From contig NZ_JALEBH010000001.1 of NCBI RefSeq assembly GCF_022758885.1, positions 2,046,001 through 2,110,000 on the forward strand: 64,000 bases of DNA, given 5' to 3'. A program made the translations under genes and the position numbers. The stretch's first letter is position 1. The number at the start of each line of letters is the position of its first letter. Origin of the DNA: Sphingobium sp. BYY-5. GTDB lineage: Bacteria; Pseudomonadota; Alphaproteobacteria; Sphingomonadales; Sphingomonadaceae. The notes under the pieces were generated by a model that saw only the letters and a program-made list of their open reading frames with translations, was not told the DNA's origin and did no database searches. Below, piece after piece: positions 1-9,143 of the stretch.

Positions 1-1
1 T

Positions 2-1965
2 TATAGCTATGATGCCATTGGCAATCGCCTGACGGTAGATGGGCCTCTGGCGGGGAGCGCGGACACGACGCGCTATCGCTATGACGCGGCGCGCCAGATA
101 GTCGGTGTCATTACGCCTGATCCCGATGGCGTGGGGTCTCGCAAGCCCCTTGCGCAGCGCATAAGCTATAATGGGGACGGCCAGGTGACTTTAGTCCAGA
201 CCGGCAACGTCACCGATCAGGGAGACACGGCCTGGAATAATTTTGCGGAAAGCTACCGTCTTACGAACGTCTATGACGGCAACGGCCGGATGAACCGCCA
301 GACGATCTGGTCCAATGGCGTGGACTATGCGGTTGCGGATTATATCTATGACGCGCTGGGTCGTCCGTCCTGTTCGGTGACATATATGAACCCTGCCAAT
401 TGGGGGCCGCAGGCCAGCAGTTGCACGCCGCTGCAGACGACCGGTCCCAATGGCTCCGACCGCGTGGTCAGGACCAACTATGATGCCGTTGGTCGGGCAA
501 CGAGCGTCGAGGAGGGTGTTGGCACCGCCGCAGCGGCCACCACATGGGCCGCGACCTACGGCAACAATGGCCAGCAACTCACGGACAGGGATGGTGAGAA
601 CAATCTGACCACCTATGAATATGACGGCTTCGACCGGCTGGTGAAGACGCGCTATCCCAATAGCGCGAAGGGTGCCGGAACCAGCTCGACCACCGACTAT
701 GTCCAGCTGACCTATGACGCTAACAGCAATGTCACCAACACGCGCCTGCGCGATGGGCAGAATATCGGCTACACCTATGATAATCTCAATCGGGTGACGC
801 TGAAGAACCTCCCCGGAACCGAAGCGGACGTGAACTACGGCTATGACCTTCTTGGTCGCACCACGCTGATGCAAAGGCCCGCTGACGGAGTGACCCTCAC
901 CAACGGCTATGACGCTCTGGGCCGGCTCATCACCGAGGGGCAAACGTTCGGATCGATGACGTACGAATATGACCTTGCCGGACGTCGGACCAAGGCGACC
1001 TGGAATGACGGCTTCTATGTCAATTATGATTATGACATGATGGGCGCCATGACCAGGATCCGCGAGAATGGGGCGACCTCAGGCATTGGCGTGCTGGCGA
1101 CCTACAGCTATAATGACCTGGGCTTCCGGACCGGCACGGCGTTTGGCAACGGCACCAGCGCCAGCTACACGCCCGACGCGATCTCGCGCCTCTCGTCGAT
1201 GACGCAGAACCTGGCGGGCACGGCGCAGGACCTCACACTGGGCTTTGGCTATAATCCGGCCAATCAGCTCAAGCAGACGACGCGCAGCAACGACAGCTAT
1301 GCCTGGACCGGCCATGTGAATGTCACGCGCCCCTATGCGAGCAACGGCCGTAACCAATATGCTACGGCCGGCGCCGCCAGCTTCAGCTATGACGGGCGTG
1401 GCAACCTGACGGGTGATGGCACCAACAGCTATAGCTATGGCTCTGAGAACCGGTTGAACTCAGCGACGGGCGGGGTCACGCTCCACTATGACCCGTTGGG
1501 CCGTTTGCACGAATATAACACCAGCGTCTCGACGCGCTTCACCTATGATGGTGGGCATATGGCAGCGGAAGTGGCCAATCCCTCCGGTGCGATCACACGC
1601 CGTTATGTCTATGGTCCCGGCGCAGATGAGCCGGTCGTCTGGTATGAGGGGTCGGGCACGGCCGATCGCCGTTGGCTGCACGCCGATGAGCGCGGCAGCA
1701 TCATCGCTGTGACCAACAGCAGCGGCGCGAGCCTTGGCCTCAACCGCTATGATGAATATGGCATTCCTGCCTCCACCAATCTGGGCCGGTTCCAATATAC
1801 CGGCCAAGCCTGGCTGTCGGGCCTCAACATGTATTATTACAAGGCCCGCATCTACTCCCCCACCCTCGGCAGGTTCCTCCAGACCGACCCCATCGGCTAT
1901 GCCGATGGCATGAACATCTATGCCTATGTCGGTAATGATCCTGTAAACAGTACCGACCCTAGCGG
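2..1965 (+). repeat. RHS core copy A of an inverted pair
   Basis: The encoded residues match those from 30277 down to about 28306 on the minus strand almost one for one. Only scattered substitutions are seen (for example GVDYAV versus GTDYSV, PNSAKG versus PNTAKG). This makes a ~1.9-kb inverted repeat spaced about 26 kb apart. Divergence begins just before the DPxGL motif, where the tips start. Confidence 0.85.
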
Positions 1966-2605
1966 GCTGGAAGGTGGAAAAAGAATACGGGGCAGCAATT
2001 ACAGGCAACCCAGAAATCCGACACCAAATGAGAAGGATGAAAACCTGGGTCCCGTAGTAGGCGTTGTTACAGGACAGAGACCTGCCCCTCCATCTGCTCC
2101 AGGCAATCCGGTGATTAGACCCGGAGGGGGTGGAAATATCGGTGGAGCAGAGCCAGGTGGGGGTGGCTCCCTTCCCGCGACGCAAAAATTAAATGATTGT
2201 CAGAAATCATTTCTCGCGAATGAACTTTCCAAACGCGGATTGCCGAGCTCTCACCTCAACGATGTGAAATTCGTTTCTGGCCTCGACGATAATGCTGGCT
2301 TCTTCACGAAGAAAGCATTCAATTCTTCTACGAATCGAGCAGTAACACAGGGCAGCACCATTTATGTTCAGCCGCGCTATTTCAACGAGTTTGCAAATTT
2401 TGGATCTGCAGGTGGATTTGAAGAAATCGCTCATACTGCTCAGTTTTCTTTGTTAGGATCGTCGCGGTTCTATTATGATTATGGGATGTCGTCTGCAATG
2501 GGCTGGCTCAGCGGAGCCGGAAATTATGACGGCAATATGCTTGAAGCTACGGCAAAACTTTACGCTGCGCAGATGAATTCACAGAAAGCAGGAATGTGCC
2601 CGTGA
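2..2605 (+). CDS. RHS repeat-associated protein, 5' end outside window, with degenerate zincin-like C-terminal tip
   Basis: The reading frame is open from base 2, so the N-terminus lies off the left edge. The visible part is a long series of YD repeats (YDxxGR, YDxLGR) ending in the RHS core signature RFLQTDPIGYADG and DPSGL at about nt 1968. The core is almost identical to the minus-strand protein at 27690-31919. After the core comes a Gly/Pro linker and then an A+T-richer unrelated tip of about 150 residues (QGSTIYVQPRYF, then GGFEEIAHTAQF, then a distal NYDGNMLEATAKLYA). This order resembles DUF4157-like zincin domains (TxGxxIY, HExxH, distal E), but the first metal-binding His is Glu (EEIAH), so catalysis is doubtful. 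RHS proteins generally form a beta-cage shell that carries a toxic tip. A candidate immunity gene overlaps its stop codon. Confidence 0.88.
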   Translation, partial: YSYDAIGNRLTVDGPLAGSADTTRYRYDAARQIVGVITPDPDGVGSRKPLAQRISYNGDGQVTLVQTGNVTDQGDTAWNNFAESYRLTNVYDGNGRMNRQTIWSNGVDYAVADYIYDALGRPSCSVTYMNPANWGPQASSCTPLQTTGPNGSDRVVRTNYDAVGRATSVEEGVGTAAAATTWAATYGNNGQQLTDRDGENNLTTYEYDGFDRLVKTRYPNSAKGAGTSSTTDYVQLTYDANSNVTNTRLRDGQNIGYTYDNLNRVTLKNLPGTEADVNYGYDLLGRTTLMQRPADGVTLTNGYDALGRLITEGQTFGSMTYEYDLAGRRTKATWNDGFYVNYDYDMMGAMTRIRENGATSGIGVLATYSYNDLGFRTGTAFGNGTSASYTPDAISRLSSMTQNLAGTAQDLTLGFGYNPANQLKQTTRSNDSYAWTGHVNVTRPYASNGRNQYATAGAASFSYDGRGNLTGDGTNSYSYGSENRLNSATGGVTLHYDPLGRLHEYNTSVSTRFTYDGGHMAAEVANPSGAITRRYVYGPGADEPVVWYEGSGTADRRWLHADERGSIIAVTNSSGASLGLNRYDEYGIPASTNLGRFQYTGQAWLSGLNMYYYKARIYSPTLGRFLQTDPIGYADGMNIYAYVGNDPVNSTDPSGLEGGKRIRGSNYRQPRNPTPNEKDENLGPVVGVVTGQRPAPPSAPGNPVIRPGGGGNIGGAEPGGGGSLPATQKLNDCQKSFLANELSKRGLPSSHLNDVKFVSGLDDNAGFFTKKAFNSSTNRAVTQGSTIYVQPRYFNEFANFGSAGGFEEIAHTAQFSLLGSSRFYYDYGMSSAMGWLSGAGNYDGNMLEATAKLYAAQMNSQKAGMCP

Positions 2606-3051
2606 GGATTATAGCAGTTATCGCGGCCATGCTGATCACCACCGCTTCCGCCTGCTCGAAGCCAGATTTATGTAAACAAGAAAGTTTTTTCTGCCAGTCA
2701 AGAGATAGTTGGAAAGATAACGCAAAGGAACTCTCTGATCGTGAAGTTTATCATCTCAATAAATTATTGATAAATTACTACAGCCCGTCGGATGAATCAC
2801 TTCTAAATGAGGTGGGATCGAGAGGAAAAACGGCAATTGATCTGCTCATAAATGATATCAATTCATCACGGATGTTCAAAAATTATTCGTACATTATTAC
2901 TTACGTTGACGCGGTAAGGCGTAATGGAAATTACGATATTTGCAATTATAATGATGAACGAAGACGATTGGAGGAAGCAATCGAAAAGAGTGCAGGCGTC
3001 AGAACGAGCCTAGTCAATCAGTTTTGCCAGAAAGGCGTCAACCCGAAATAG
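2602..3051 (+). CDS. Small lipoprotein, candidate immunity protein of the upstream RHS tip
   Basis: A 149-residue protein beginning with a short hydrophobic signal (MRIIAVIAAMLITT) and a lipobox-like ASAC, which predicts a lipid-anchored periplasmic protein. I chose the GTG at 2602 because it overlaps the RHS stop codon (GTGA) and has AGGA eight bases upstream; a GTG at 2596 is also possible. The mature part is A+T-rich, charged and rich in Tyr/Asn, unlike the G+C-rich RHS core, as expected of an exchangeable toxin/immunity cassette. I recognise no family. The immunity role is inferred only from position and coupling. Confidence 0.65.
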   Translation: MRIIAVIAAMLITTASACSKPDLCKQESFFCQSRDSWKDNAKELSDREVYHLNKLLINYYSPSDESLLNEVGSRGKTAIDLLINDINSSRMFKNYSYIITYVDAVRRNGNYDICNYNDERRRLEEAIEKSAGVRTSLVNQFCQKGVNPK

Positions 3052-3059
3052 CAGCATGC

Positions 3060-3171
3060 CGTCGGTACGAGGGGTCTGGCACGACCGATCGCCGTTGGCT
3101 GCACGCCGATGAGCGCGGCAGCATCATCGCTGTGACCAACAGCAGCGGCGCGAGCCTTAGCCTCAACCGCT
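3060..3171 (+). pseudogene. Orphan fragment of the RHS core
   Basis: About 110 bp nearly identical to nt 1640-1750 of the first RHS gene, encoding TTDRRWLHADERGSIIAVTN and the following residues. It has no start and no continuation. It stops exactly where a transposase remnant begins, so it looks like the stump of a third RHS copy whose remainder was lost at an insertion. Confidence 0.8.
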
Positions 3172-3172
3172 T

Positions 3173-3544
3173 GCGCTCCATGTAGCGCCTGCCAGCGCCG
3201 AGGATCGCGGTGAAGTGGAACGGCTCGCGCACACCGTGCAGGCCGTCACCGACGACCATGTCGAGATCGCCTGGGTCGACCAGGGCTATGCCGGTGAGCG
3301 GGCCGCCAATGCCGCAGCCAAACATGGCATCTCGCTGGAAGTCGTCAAACTGCCCGAGGCCAAGCGCAGCTTCGTCCTCTTGCCGCGCCCCTGGGTAGTC
3401 GAGCGGTCATTCGCTTGAGCGGCGCGCTTCCGCCGCCTCGTCAAAGACTATGAACGCTATGCCGAAACACTCGCAGGACTTGATGTCATCGCTTTCGCCT
3501 ACCTTATGATGAAGCAGGCCATCACTATCGTCGCAGGTTCATAA
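3173..3544 (+). pseudogene. IS5-type DDE transposase remnant (C-terminal part)
   Basis: One frame reads LHVAPASAEDRGEVERLAHT, then VEIAWVDQGYAGE, then FVLLPRPWVVERSFA, a stop codon at 3416-3418, then AARFRRLVKDYERYAE and FAYLMMKQ to a stop at 3542. This is the C-terminal half of an IS5-type transposase: the second catalytic Asp lies in WVDQGYAG and the motif W(V/I)VERSFAW follows. The in-frame TGA replaces the expected Trp of FAW. The N-terminal half is missing and no terminal repeats are seen, so the element is dead. Confidence 0.85.
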
Positions 3545-3634
3545 CAGTCTCTAGTGATATTGCGTTCTTCTTGGCGGCGGACCCCACACATCCCCAATCT
3601 ATGCCATCATCCTTTTGCGACTTACCGAAAGCCG

Positions 3635-4051
3635 CTATCTTGGACATTCCGCTCGATTTAACTCATGAACCTTGCCATCCCTATCAGGCAGTAGCAGGGA
3701 GACCGATCCTCCTCGCTTCTGGAATGTGTAGAAGAACCCCGTCTTTCTCTCTCCCGCGTCTACAGCGCCCTTCGCGGGATCAAAGAACAGTTCGCCTACC
3801 GTATTCACTACTTCATCTCGCTTTAAATGCAGCATTCTCCTCACCTGCGATATAGTGTTACCAGCGTCATCCAACATCTTATCGTTTTCAAGCCTGACAA
3901 CAATTTGATCGCGATAAGTGTAGCAACCTAAAAATGGTCGCTTGTCATCAATCTCTGCACCGTTCGGAGTATTATCGTTCCAGAGAAAGAATGCGAGGAA
4001 CGGCGCTAGGCATATCAGTAACGCCCACAAGTAAGCCTTCTTGCCCTTCAT
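3635..4051 (-). CDS. Membrane-anchored small protein, candidate immunity protein
   Basis: A 138-residue protein with one N-terminal transmembrane segment (YLWALLICLAPFLAFFLW) followed by a soluble domain beginning RPFLGCYTYRDQIVVRLE. I chose the ATG at 4051 because it overlaps the stop codon of the RHS gene (ATGA); an ATG six codons upstream would lie inside the RHS gene. Its position directly after the RHS tip and its predicted periplasm-facing domain fit an immunity role. I recognise no family. Confidence 0.65.
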   Translation of the reverse strand: MKGKKAYLWALLICLAPFLAFFLWNDNTPNGAEIDDKRPFLGCYTYRDQIVVRLENDKMLDDAGNTISQVRRMLHLKRDEVVNTVGELFFDPAKGAVDAGERKTGFFYTFQKRGGSVSLLLPDRDGKVHELNRAECPR

Positions 4052-7000
4052 CTGCCTTTGACCTTGCATCCATAGAGTTTGGTCCCAGTCATAGTTCCAG
4101 ATACACCGAGAGCCAGCCCCCCGGCTCCATACCCAGAAGCGTCACCGGCTGTTGTGACACTCTTCTTGCCGAGAGAGGCGTTTGCAGAATAGCTGAACAA
4201 TCCCACGCCAACGTTGAGTGACACGCCGCCACCGTTCAGGAGAGCCAAGCTTCTAGCAGTGCCCGATACCTGCGTGACGCCCAGTTCCGCTCCACCACCG
4301 CCGCCAAGCGAGTAGAAACTGCCTGCCGTTCCGGTCTTGGCATTTCGGAAAGTGCCGAATGACCCTGTAATACCACCACCGACAATCAGCGTGCTAACCG
4401 TCGCTTCATAGTCAATCTGACCTTCCTCGCGCAAGGCTCCCGCGCAACCTGGATCATCCACCATATTTTGCGGCATTCCTTTTCCTGGTGTTGGCTTTGG
4501 CTTTCGCTTTGGCTTCGGTTGAGCAGTAACGGTAATGTTCGCGTCATCATCGCCGTAATTGCGCGGAATGGGGTTGATACCGCCTATATTACCTCGGCCA
4601 ATATTTCCGCTATTTCCGCCACCGCCTCTAGATCCAGTGACCACGATATCAGCATAGCCGGCTTCAAAAAGCCCACTGGGATCACTCCCATTCACCGGAT
4701 CGGATTTGGCGTAGTTATACCAGTTGATCCCATCGCCATATCCGATGGGATCGGTCTGCATGAACCGTCCGAGGGTGGGCGAGTACATGCGGGCCTTATA
4801 GTCATAGAGGCCCAGTTCAGCGAGCCATTTCTGGCCTGTGTACTGGAAGCGGCCGAGGTTTCCGGCCTTGGGGATGCCATATTCATCATAGCTGTTGATG
4901 GCGATAGCGCTGCCGCTGTCATTGGTGACGGCGATGATAGAGCCGCGCTCGTCGGCATGCAGCCAGCGCCGATCCCCCGTACCCGAACCTTCATACCAGA
5001 TCAGGGGTTCGTCACTGTTGGGGCCATAGACATAGCGACGGAGCACAGCGCCTGACGGGTTGGCGATCTCCGCAGCAAGATTGGCGCCATCATACATCAT
5101 CCGCGTCGAGACGGTCGTGTCATATTCCGACAGGCGGCCTAGCGCATCATAATAGAGGCTTACCCCGTTGCTCGCGGTCTTGAGCATGTTGTCGACGGTA
5201 TAGCCGAAGCTCGTCGTGCCGTCGCCCGTCAGGTTTCCGCGTGTGTCATAGCTGAAGCTCGCTGCTCCCGCGCTTGTATATTGATTGAGACCATTCACCG
5301 TATAGGCGCGGTTGATGTTATAGACCCCGTTCCAGGCATAGGTGTCGTTGGATGCGGTTCGACTGCTGATCTGGTTTGCCGGATTATAGCCGAAGGTCAG
5401 GGTCTGATCCTGCCCGGTGCCCGCCAGGTCCTGCACCAGTTGCGACTGGCGTGAGGCAGGATCATAGCTGTAACTGGTCGTCGTCCCGTTGGCGCGGGAC
5501 AGGCTGGTCCGCCGGCCCAGATCGTCATAGCCGAAGGTCACCAGTACATTGTTCCCGCTGTCGAGGATCGCGCTCATCTCGCCGGTTACAAGATAGCTAT
5601 AGTTCACATAGAAGCCGTCCTGCCACGTCGCCCGCGTGCGGTGACCAGCGCCATCATATTGATAGCTCATCGCCCCGAAGGGTTGCCCTTCGCTCAGCAC
5701 CCGCCCCAAGGCGTCGTAGGCAAATGTTTGCGTGACGCCGTCGGCCGGACGGCTGACGGTGTTCACGTCACCCCAGAGGTCATAGGCGATATTGGTGTCA
5801 TATTCGCCGGCAGGCCGATCGATCGACGTCATACGATCGAGCGCGTCGTAGCCATAGTTGATGATCTGCCCATCGCGCAGGCGGCGCGAGGTTACATTGC
5901 CGTTAGCGTCGTATCCCAGTTGCTCATAACTGCCCCCCGGATAGGTCGTGGAGGAAAGGCGATCGAAGCCATCATAGCCATAGGTCGTGACATTGCCATT
6001 GGCGTCGGTCACGCTCTGCTGTTGGCCGTTGTTGGTATAGGCGACCGTCACATCGTCCGACTGCTCGGCCAAACCATAGCCATTGGTCGTCTTGAGCAGA
6101 CGATTGGCATTGTCATAGCTATATTTTACGACGCGATCCGGGCCTTTGGGTCCATTGGTTTGCAGCGGCGCGCAACTCGTGGCCTGTGGTCCCCATTGTG
6201 CTGGATCCATATATCTGATCGAACAGGATAGGCGGCTCGCGCCATCATACACATAGTCGGCCACAGCATAATCAACGCCATTCGACCAGATGGTCTGCCG
6301 ATAGATGCGGTCGACCGCGTCATAGACTTTGGTAAGGCGATAACTTTCCGCGAAATTATTCCATGCGGTATCGCTTGCGTCCGTGACGGTACCGGTTTGC
6401 ACAAGCGTCAGACGACCTTTCGCATCATAGCTGTTCCGCACCGCACGGCGCTTGAGCGCACCCCCGCCATCGGGATCAGCGGACACGATACCGATCCGTT
6501 CACGATTGGCATCATAACGATAGGTGACGATGTCGTCGCTGCCTGCCAGCGGGCCATCCACGCTGATGACGTTGCCGACATCGTCATAGGCGTTGGTAAT
6601 GGATGATATGACCGATCCATCCCCGGCCTGCACAGTGATCGTCGTGGGCAAGCCATTGGCGTTATAGGCTATGCTGGCCTTGCGCTCATTGGCTGTGCCA
6701 GTGCAAGAAGCGGCAGTCCCGCAGATCGAACTGCCTGTTACCATCTGCACGCCATTGACGGCGGTATAGCTATAGGTCGTGGTTGGGCGTCTGCCAGCGG
6801 CATCGGCAGGAGCCGTGATGGCGCTGAGGGTGCCTGTGGTCAGATTATAGGCGTAGTCGGTCTGGTTGCCTTTGGCGTCCTTGGTCCATTGCGGCTTGTC
6901 GCAGGTCGCCGTGCTCGAACAGGGATAGGATGCTGATGTGGACAGATTCGCAAGACCGCTTCCTGACTTGGCAACGGATGTAGTCTGGGTAACGTTGCCA

Positions 7001-8199
7001 TAGCCGTCATAGCTATATTGCGTGTAATTGCCTTCGGGAGCCGTGGCCTGAGTGACACGCCCATTGCCATCATATTGCCAACTGCTCGTCTTGCTCGTCG
7101 CATCGGTTGCCGAAGTCATTCGTTGCGAAGCAATGTCGAACACATAGGTGCTGACGTGGTTGAGCGGGTCGGTGACGGTCGTCGTCCGGCTGCTGCCGGC
7201 GTCGGCATATCCATAGCTGGTCGTGCCCGCCGCTGTCTTGACGCTCGATACCCGGTTCGATCCGTCATAAGTCACTGTGATATCTTCGCTGCCACTACCA
7301 GGCCGCGTGATTCCCGTTACGTTTGTACCAGTCATGCGATAACTGGTCGTCCGGCTCATGGCATCGGTGATATTGTAATAGCTGTTGCCGCCACTCGTAG
7401 TGGAACTAAAAGACTGGGAACGCGCGCTGCTGCCAGAGATTTTGGTATTCGACATCACGGCGCTGGTGATCGTTCCCCAAGCGTCGAAATAGGATGCAGG
7501 AGTAACCTGGTCCATCTCTGGCGGATCGATGGCAGGATAACCAAAAGCCACGATATAGCCGGAGTTATTGGTAACGGAACTTATCTTGTAGGCAGTTTTC
7601 TTAACGAGACAGATCGTGCCTGATGAACTTGGCTTTACTGAGGTGCAATATTGCACACCTGTATAAGCATAAGTAATCGTTTCTCCCGAAGGGCGAGTAA
7701 CGTCCGATACGACAGCGGCATTCGTCGCATAGGGATAGGCTCCGACTCGGGTCGTACTAAAATGAACGACCGTGCCGTCGTTCATGGTATAAGTATAAAC
7801 CGAGCCGCTCAGCGAGAGCGATGCGCCATTGCCTTCGGTCGGGGTATAGGTCGATCCTGAAATGGTGAAGCGATCCGATGTGGCGCCAAAGCTGACATAA
7901 GCGGTGTTTCCACTGACGTTCAGCGTTGCAACGAGATTATCGCCCCAGCCGCCGCCATGGTTGAATTTTCGCCAGATCAGTCCTTGGGTTCCGTTTCCTC
8001 CGGCGGTCAGCACAGGACCGTCTACATTCATCGTGCCCAGGAACAGATCGACGCCGTTGCCATCAATGGAGGTACGGACGGGAGGAGTAGAGGCGACTTG
8101 CCCCCAAACAGGCGAAACCAGCCCCGAGCAAAGAATGGTACCAAGTCCAAGAAGCGTGCGGCGCGCGCGATAACGCGCAACCTGACGGGAGGTCGTCAT
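4048..8199 (-). CDS. Secreted RHS repeat protein with Gly-rich tip
   Basis: A 1383-residue protein. Residues 1-35 form a Sec signal peptide (RRTLLGLGTILCSGLV, then a likely cut after VWGQ). About 1100 residues of YD repeats follow, ending in RFMQTDPIGYGDG and DPSGL. The linker after the core carries DIVVTGSR and NITVTA, which resemble TonB-box/plug starts of sphingomonad TonB-dependent receptors. Then comes a GMPQN junction also found in two other tips of this locus. The tip (about 130 residues) is glycine-rich with alternating hydrophobics (SLGGGGGAELG, GGVSLNVGVGLFSYSAN), suggesting a beta or membrane-active domain; no enzyme motif is seen. The upstream neighbour on the same strand is a mini YD protein and the downstream one a coupled candidate immunity gene, so the three probably form an operon. 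Confidence 0.88.
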   Translation of the reverse strand: MTTSRQVARYRARRTLLGLGTILCSGLVSPVWGQVASTPPVRTSIDGNGVDLFLGTMNVDGPVLTAGGNGTQGLIWRKFNHGGGWGDNLVATLNVSGNTAYVSFGATSDRFTISGSTYTPTEGNGASLSLSGSVYTYTMNDGTVVHFSTTRVGAYPYATNAAVVSDVTRPSGETITYAYTGVQYCTSVKPSSSGTICLVKKTAYKISSVTNNSGYIVAFGYPAIDPPEMDQVTPASYFDAWGTITSAVMSNTKISGSSARSQSFSSTTSGGNSYYNITDAMSRTTSYRMTGTNVTGITRPGSGSEDITVTYDGSNRVSSVKTAAGTTSYGYADAGSSRTTTVTDPLNHVSTYVFDIASQRMTSATDATSKTSSWQYDGNGRVTQATAPEGNYTQYSYDGYGNVTQTTSVAKSGSGLANLSTSASYPCSSTATCDKPQWTKDAKGNQTDYAYNLTTGTLSAITAPADAAGRRPTTTYSYTAVNGVQMVTGSSICGTAASCTGTANERKASIAYNANGLPTTITVQAGDGSVISSITNAYDDVGNVISVDGPLAGSDDIVTYRYDANRERIGIVSADPDGGGALKRRAVRNSYDAKGRLTLVQTGTVTDASDTAWNNFAESYRLTKVYDAVDRIYRQTIWSNGVDYAVADYVYDGASRLSCSIRYMDPAQWGPQATSCAPLQTNGPKGPDRVVKYSYDNANRLLKTTNGYGLAEQSDDVTVAYTNNGQQQSVTDANGNVTTYGYDGFDRLSSTTYPGGSYEQLGYDANGNVTSRRLRDGQIINYGYDALDRMTSIDRPAGEYDTNIAYDLWGDVNTVSRPADGVTQTFAYDALGRVLSEGQPFGAMSYQYDGAGHRTRATWQDGFYVNYSYLVTGEMSAILDSGNNVLVTFGYDDLGRRTSLSRANGTTTSYSYDPASRQSQLVQDLAGTGQDQTLTFGYNPANQISSRTASNDTYAWNGVYNINRAYTVNGLNQYTSAGAASFSYDTRGNLTGDGTTSFGYTVDNMLKTASNGVSLYYDALGRLSEYDTTVSTRMMYDGANLAAEIANPSGAVLRRYVYGPNSDEPLIWYEGSGTGDRRWLHADERGSIIAVTNDSGSAIAINSYDEYGIPKAGNLGRFQYTGQKWLAELGLYDYKARMYSPTLGRFMQTDPIGYGDGINWYNYAKSDPVNGSDPSGLFEAGYADIVVTGSRGGGGNSGNIGRGNIGGINPIPRNYGDDDANITVTAQPKPKRKPKPTPGKGMPQNMVDDPGCAGALREEGQIDYEATVSTLIVGGGITGSFGTFRNAKTGTAGSFYSLGGGGGAELGVTQVSGTARSLALLNGGGVSLNVGVGLFSYSANASLGKKSVTTAGDASGYGAGGLALGVSGTMTGTKLYGCKVKGR

Positions 8200-8247
8200 A
8201 TATCTGTTCCGCCATAAGAGAATGAAGTGAAGCGGGGCGCCTCAGGA

Positions 8248-8457
8248 TCAGGGCGCGCCCGTCGTCTTCGCGTTGATGCGGTTATCCGCTTTGTCGTGGG
8301 TATATTCGGTCGTCACGCCATTATTGACCGTGCCGGTTCGGACAAGCTTCACCAATCGCCCCTTCGCGTCATATTGGTAGGTGACCGTTTCAGATGCGAT
8401 CGCGCTTCCGACCCAGAACAGGCCAAACGCAAATATAATAGGCTGCACCTTGCGCAT
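8248..8457 (-). CDS. Mini YD-repeat secreted protein
   Basis: A 69-residue protein: signal peptide (MRKVQPIIFAFGLFW, cut near AIAS) followed by one RHS-like unit TVTYQYDAKGRLVKLVR, then GVTTEYTHDKADNR, ending TGAP. I chose the ATG at 8457; a GTG three codons upstream is part of a GGGG ribosome-binding stretch. It lies 48 bp upstream of the large RHS gene on the same strand, so the two are probably co-transcribed. The same unit occurs in 32489-32701, 9144-9638 and 9779-10387. Function is unknown; it may be a chaperone, plug or receptor piece related to the RHS shell. Confidence 0.72.
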   Translation of the reverse strand: MRKVQPIIFAFGLFWVGSAIASETVTYQYDAKGRLVKLVRTGTVNNGVTTEYTHDKADNRINAKTTGAP

Positions 8458-8927
8458 ATGCCCCACTTATTGCCGCTTCTACACGACCGACACTACCACC
8501 ATGTAAATCGAAAAATGACAATATGTTTCTTGATGGTTTCTATAAGTTTCTGAAATTCCCAATGCGCACAATGGTGTGGGAGCGAGTTCCTCTGGGCGGA
8601 TGCATATGGGCAGGTTGATCTGAACCCAAGATTGTACCTTGGTTGTGGCCGACTCGCTGGCGGTGCTGCCCAAGAAAGGAATGTCAACCATGGTGACCAG
8701 ATCGCTTCGCCCGGCATTGTGGCTGGTACTCAAGCCTGCGTTGGCGTCGGCGCCACGCCCTATGGGCGCGGCGCTATAAGGTAAGTCCACACATCGTTTT
8801 TGGATGGTCGTCAGAGCCATTGCACCCGGGCTTCGCGGATGCCAAGTGAGATTGGCTGGCACCGGTACCAGCCAGGGTTGACCGATTTGTCTGACCGGTC
8901 TCGATCATTTTCGCAGGAACGCCCTTC
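8458..8927 (+). other. Intergenic region without convincing gene
   Basis: Open frames here are short, lack family resemblance and have weak starts. The first ~60 bp should hold the minus-strand promoter of the mini YD/RHS operon. From 8814 on the sequence matches the region upstream of the virB2-like gene at 10574. Confidence 0.5.
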
Positions 8928-8987
8928 ATGCAATCGACCGGACTATTAGCAGCGATAGGCTGGATCGAGACACTGATCCTCAGCTCC
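8814..8987 (+). repeat. Direct repeat copy 1 (5' part of a virB2-like gene and its leader)
   Basis: About 175 bp, from GAGCCATTGCACCC through the start of a virB2-like gene, repeated with small differences at 10462-10635 in the same orientation. The two copies flank the lectin-like and beta-rich YD genes. Confidence 0.8.
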
Positions 8988-9056
8988 ACCGGCCTGAGTA
9001 TCTTTTTCCAGATTCCCGTCGATCGGCCTGCATCGGTTTCGCAAAATCACCGATGA
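8928..9056 (+). pseudogene. Truncated virB2-like pilin gene
   Basis: The ATG frame reads MQSTGLLAAIGWIETL, identical to the intact gene at 10574 for its first 16 residues. It then diverges after LILSSTG into unrelated sequence and stops after 42 codons. The hydrophobic pilin helices are lost, so it cannot make a pilin. It records a partial duplication at this site. Confidence 0.75.
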
Positions 9057-9143
9057 TCAGGAACCGCATCTTGCTTTGATGGAGGATTTTCGAAAATATC
9101 AGGCGACTAGTCGATTTGGGGGGATCATGCGCATTTAATAACT

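Noticed and set aside
2..1965. CRISPR-like repeat structure
   Set aside because: The periodicity comes from YD codons (TATGAC...), with variable spacing and intact coding.
8479..8862. 127-codon minus-strand frame upstream of the mini YD gene
   Set aside because: No domain, poor composition, and part of it lies in the duplicated virB2 leader.
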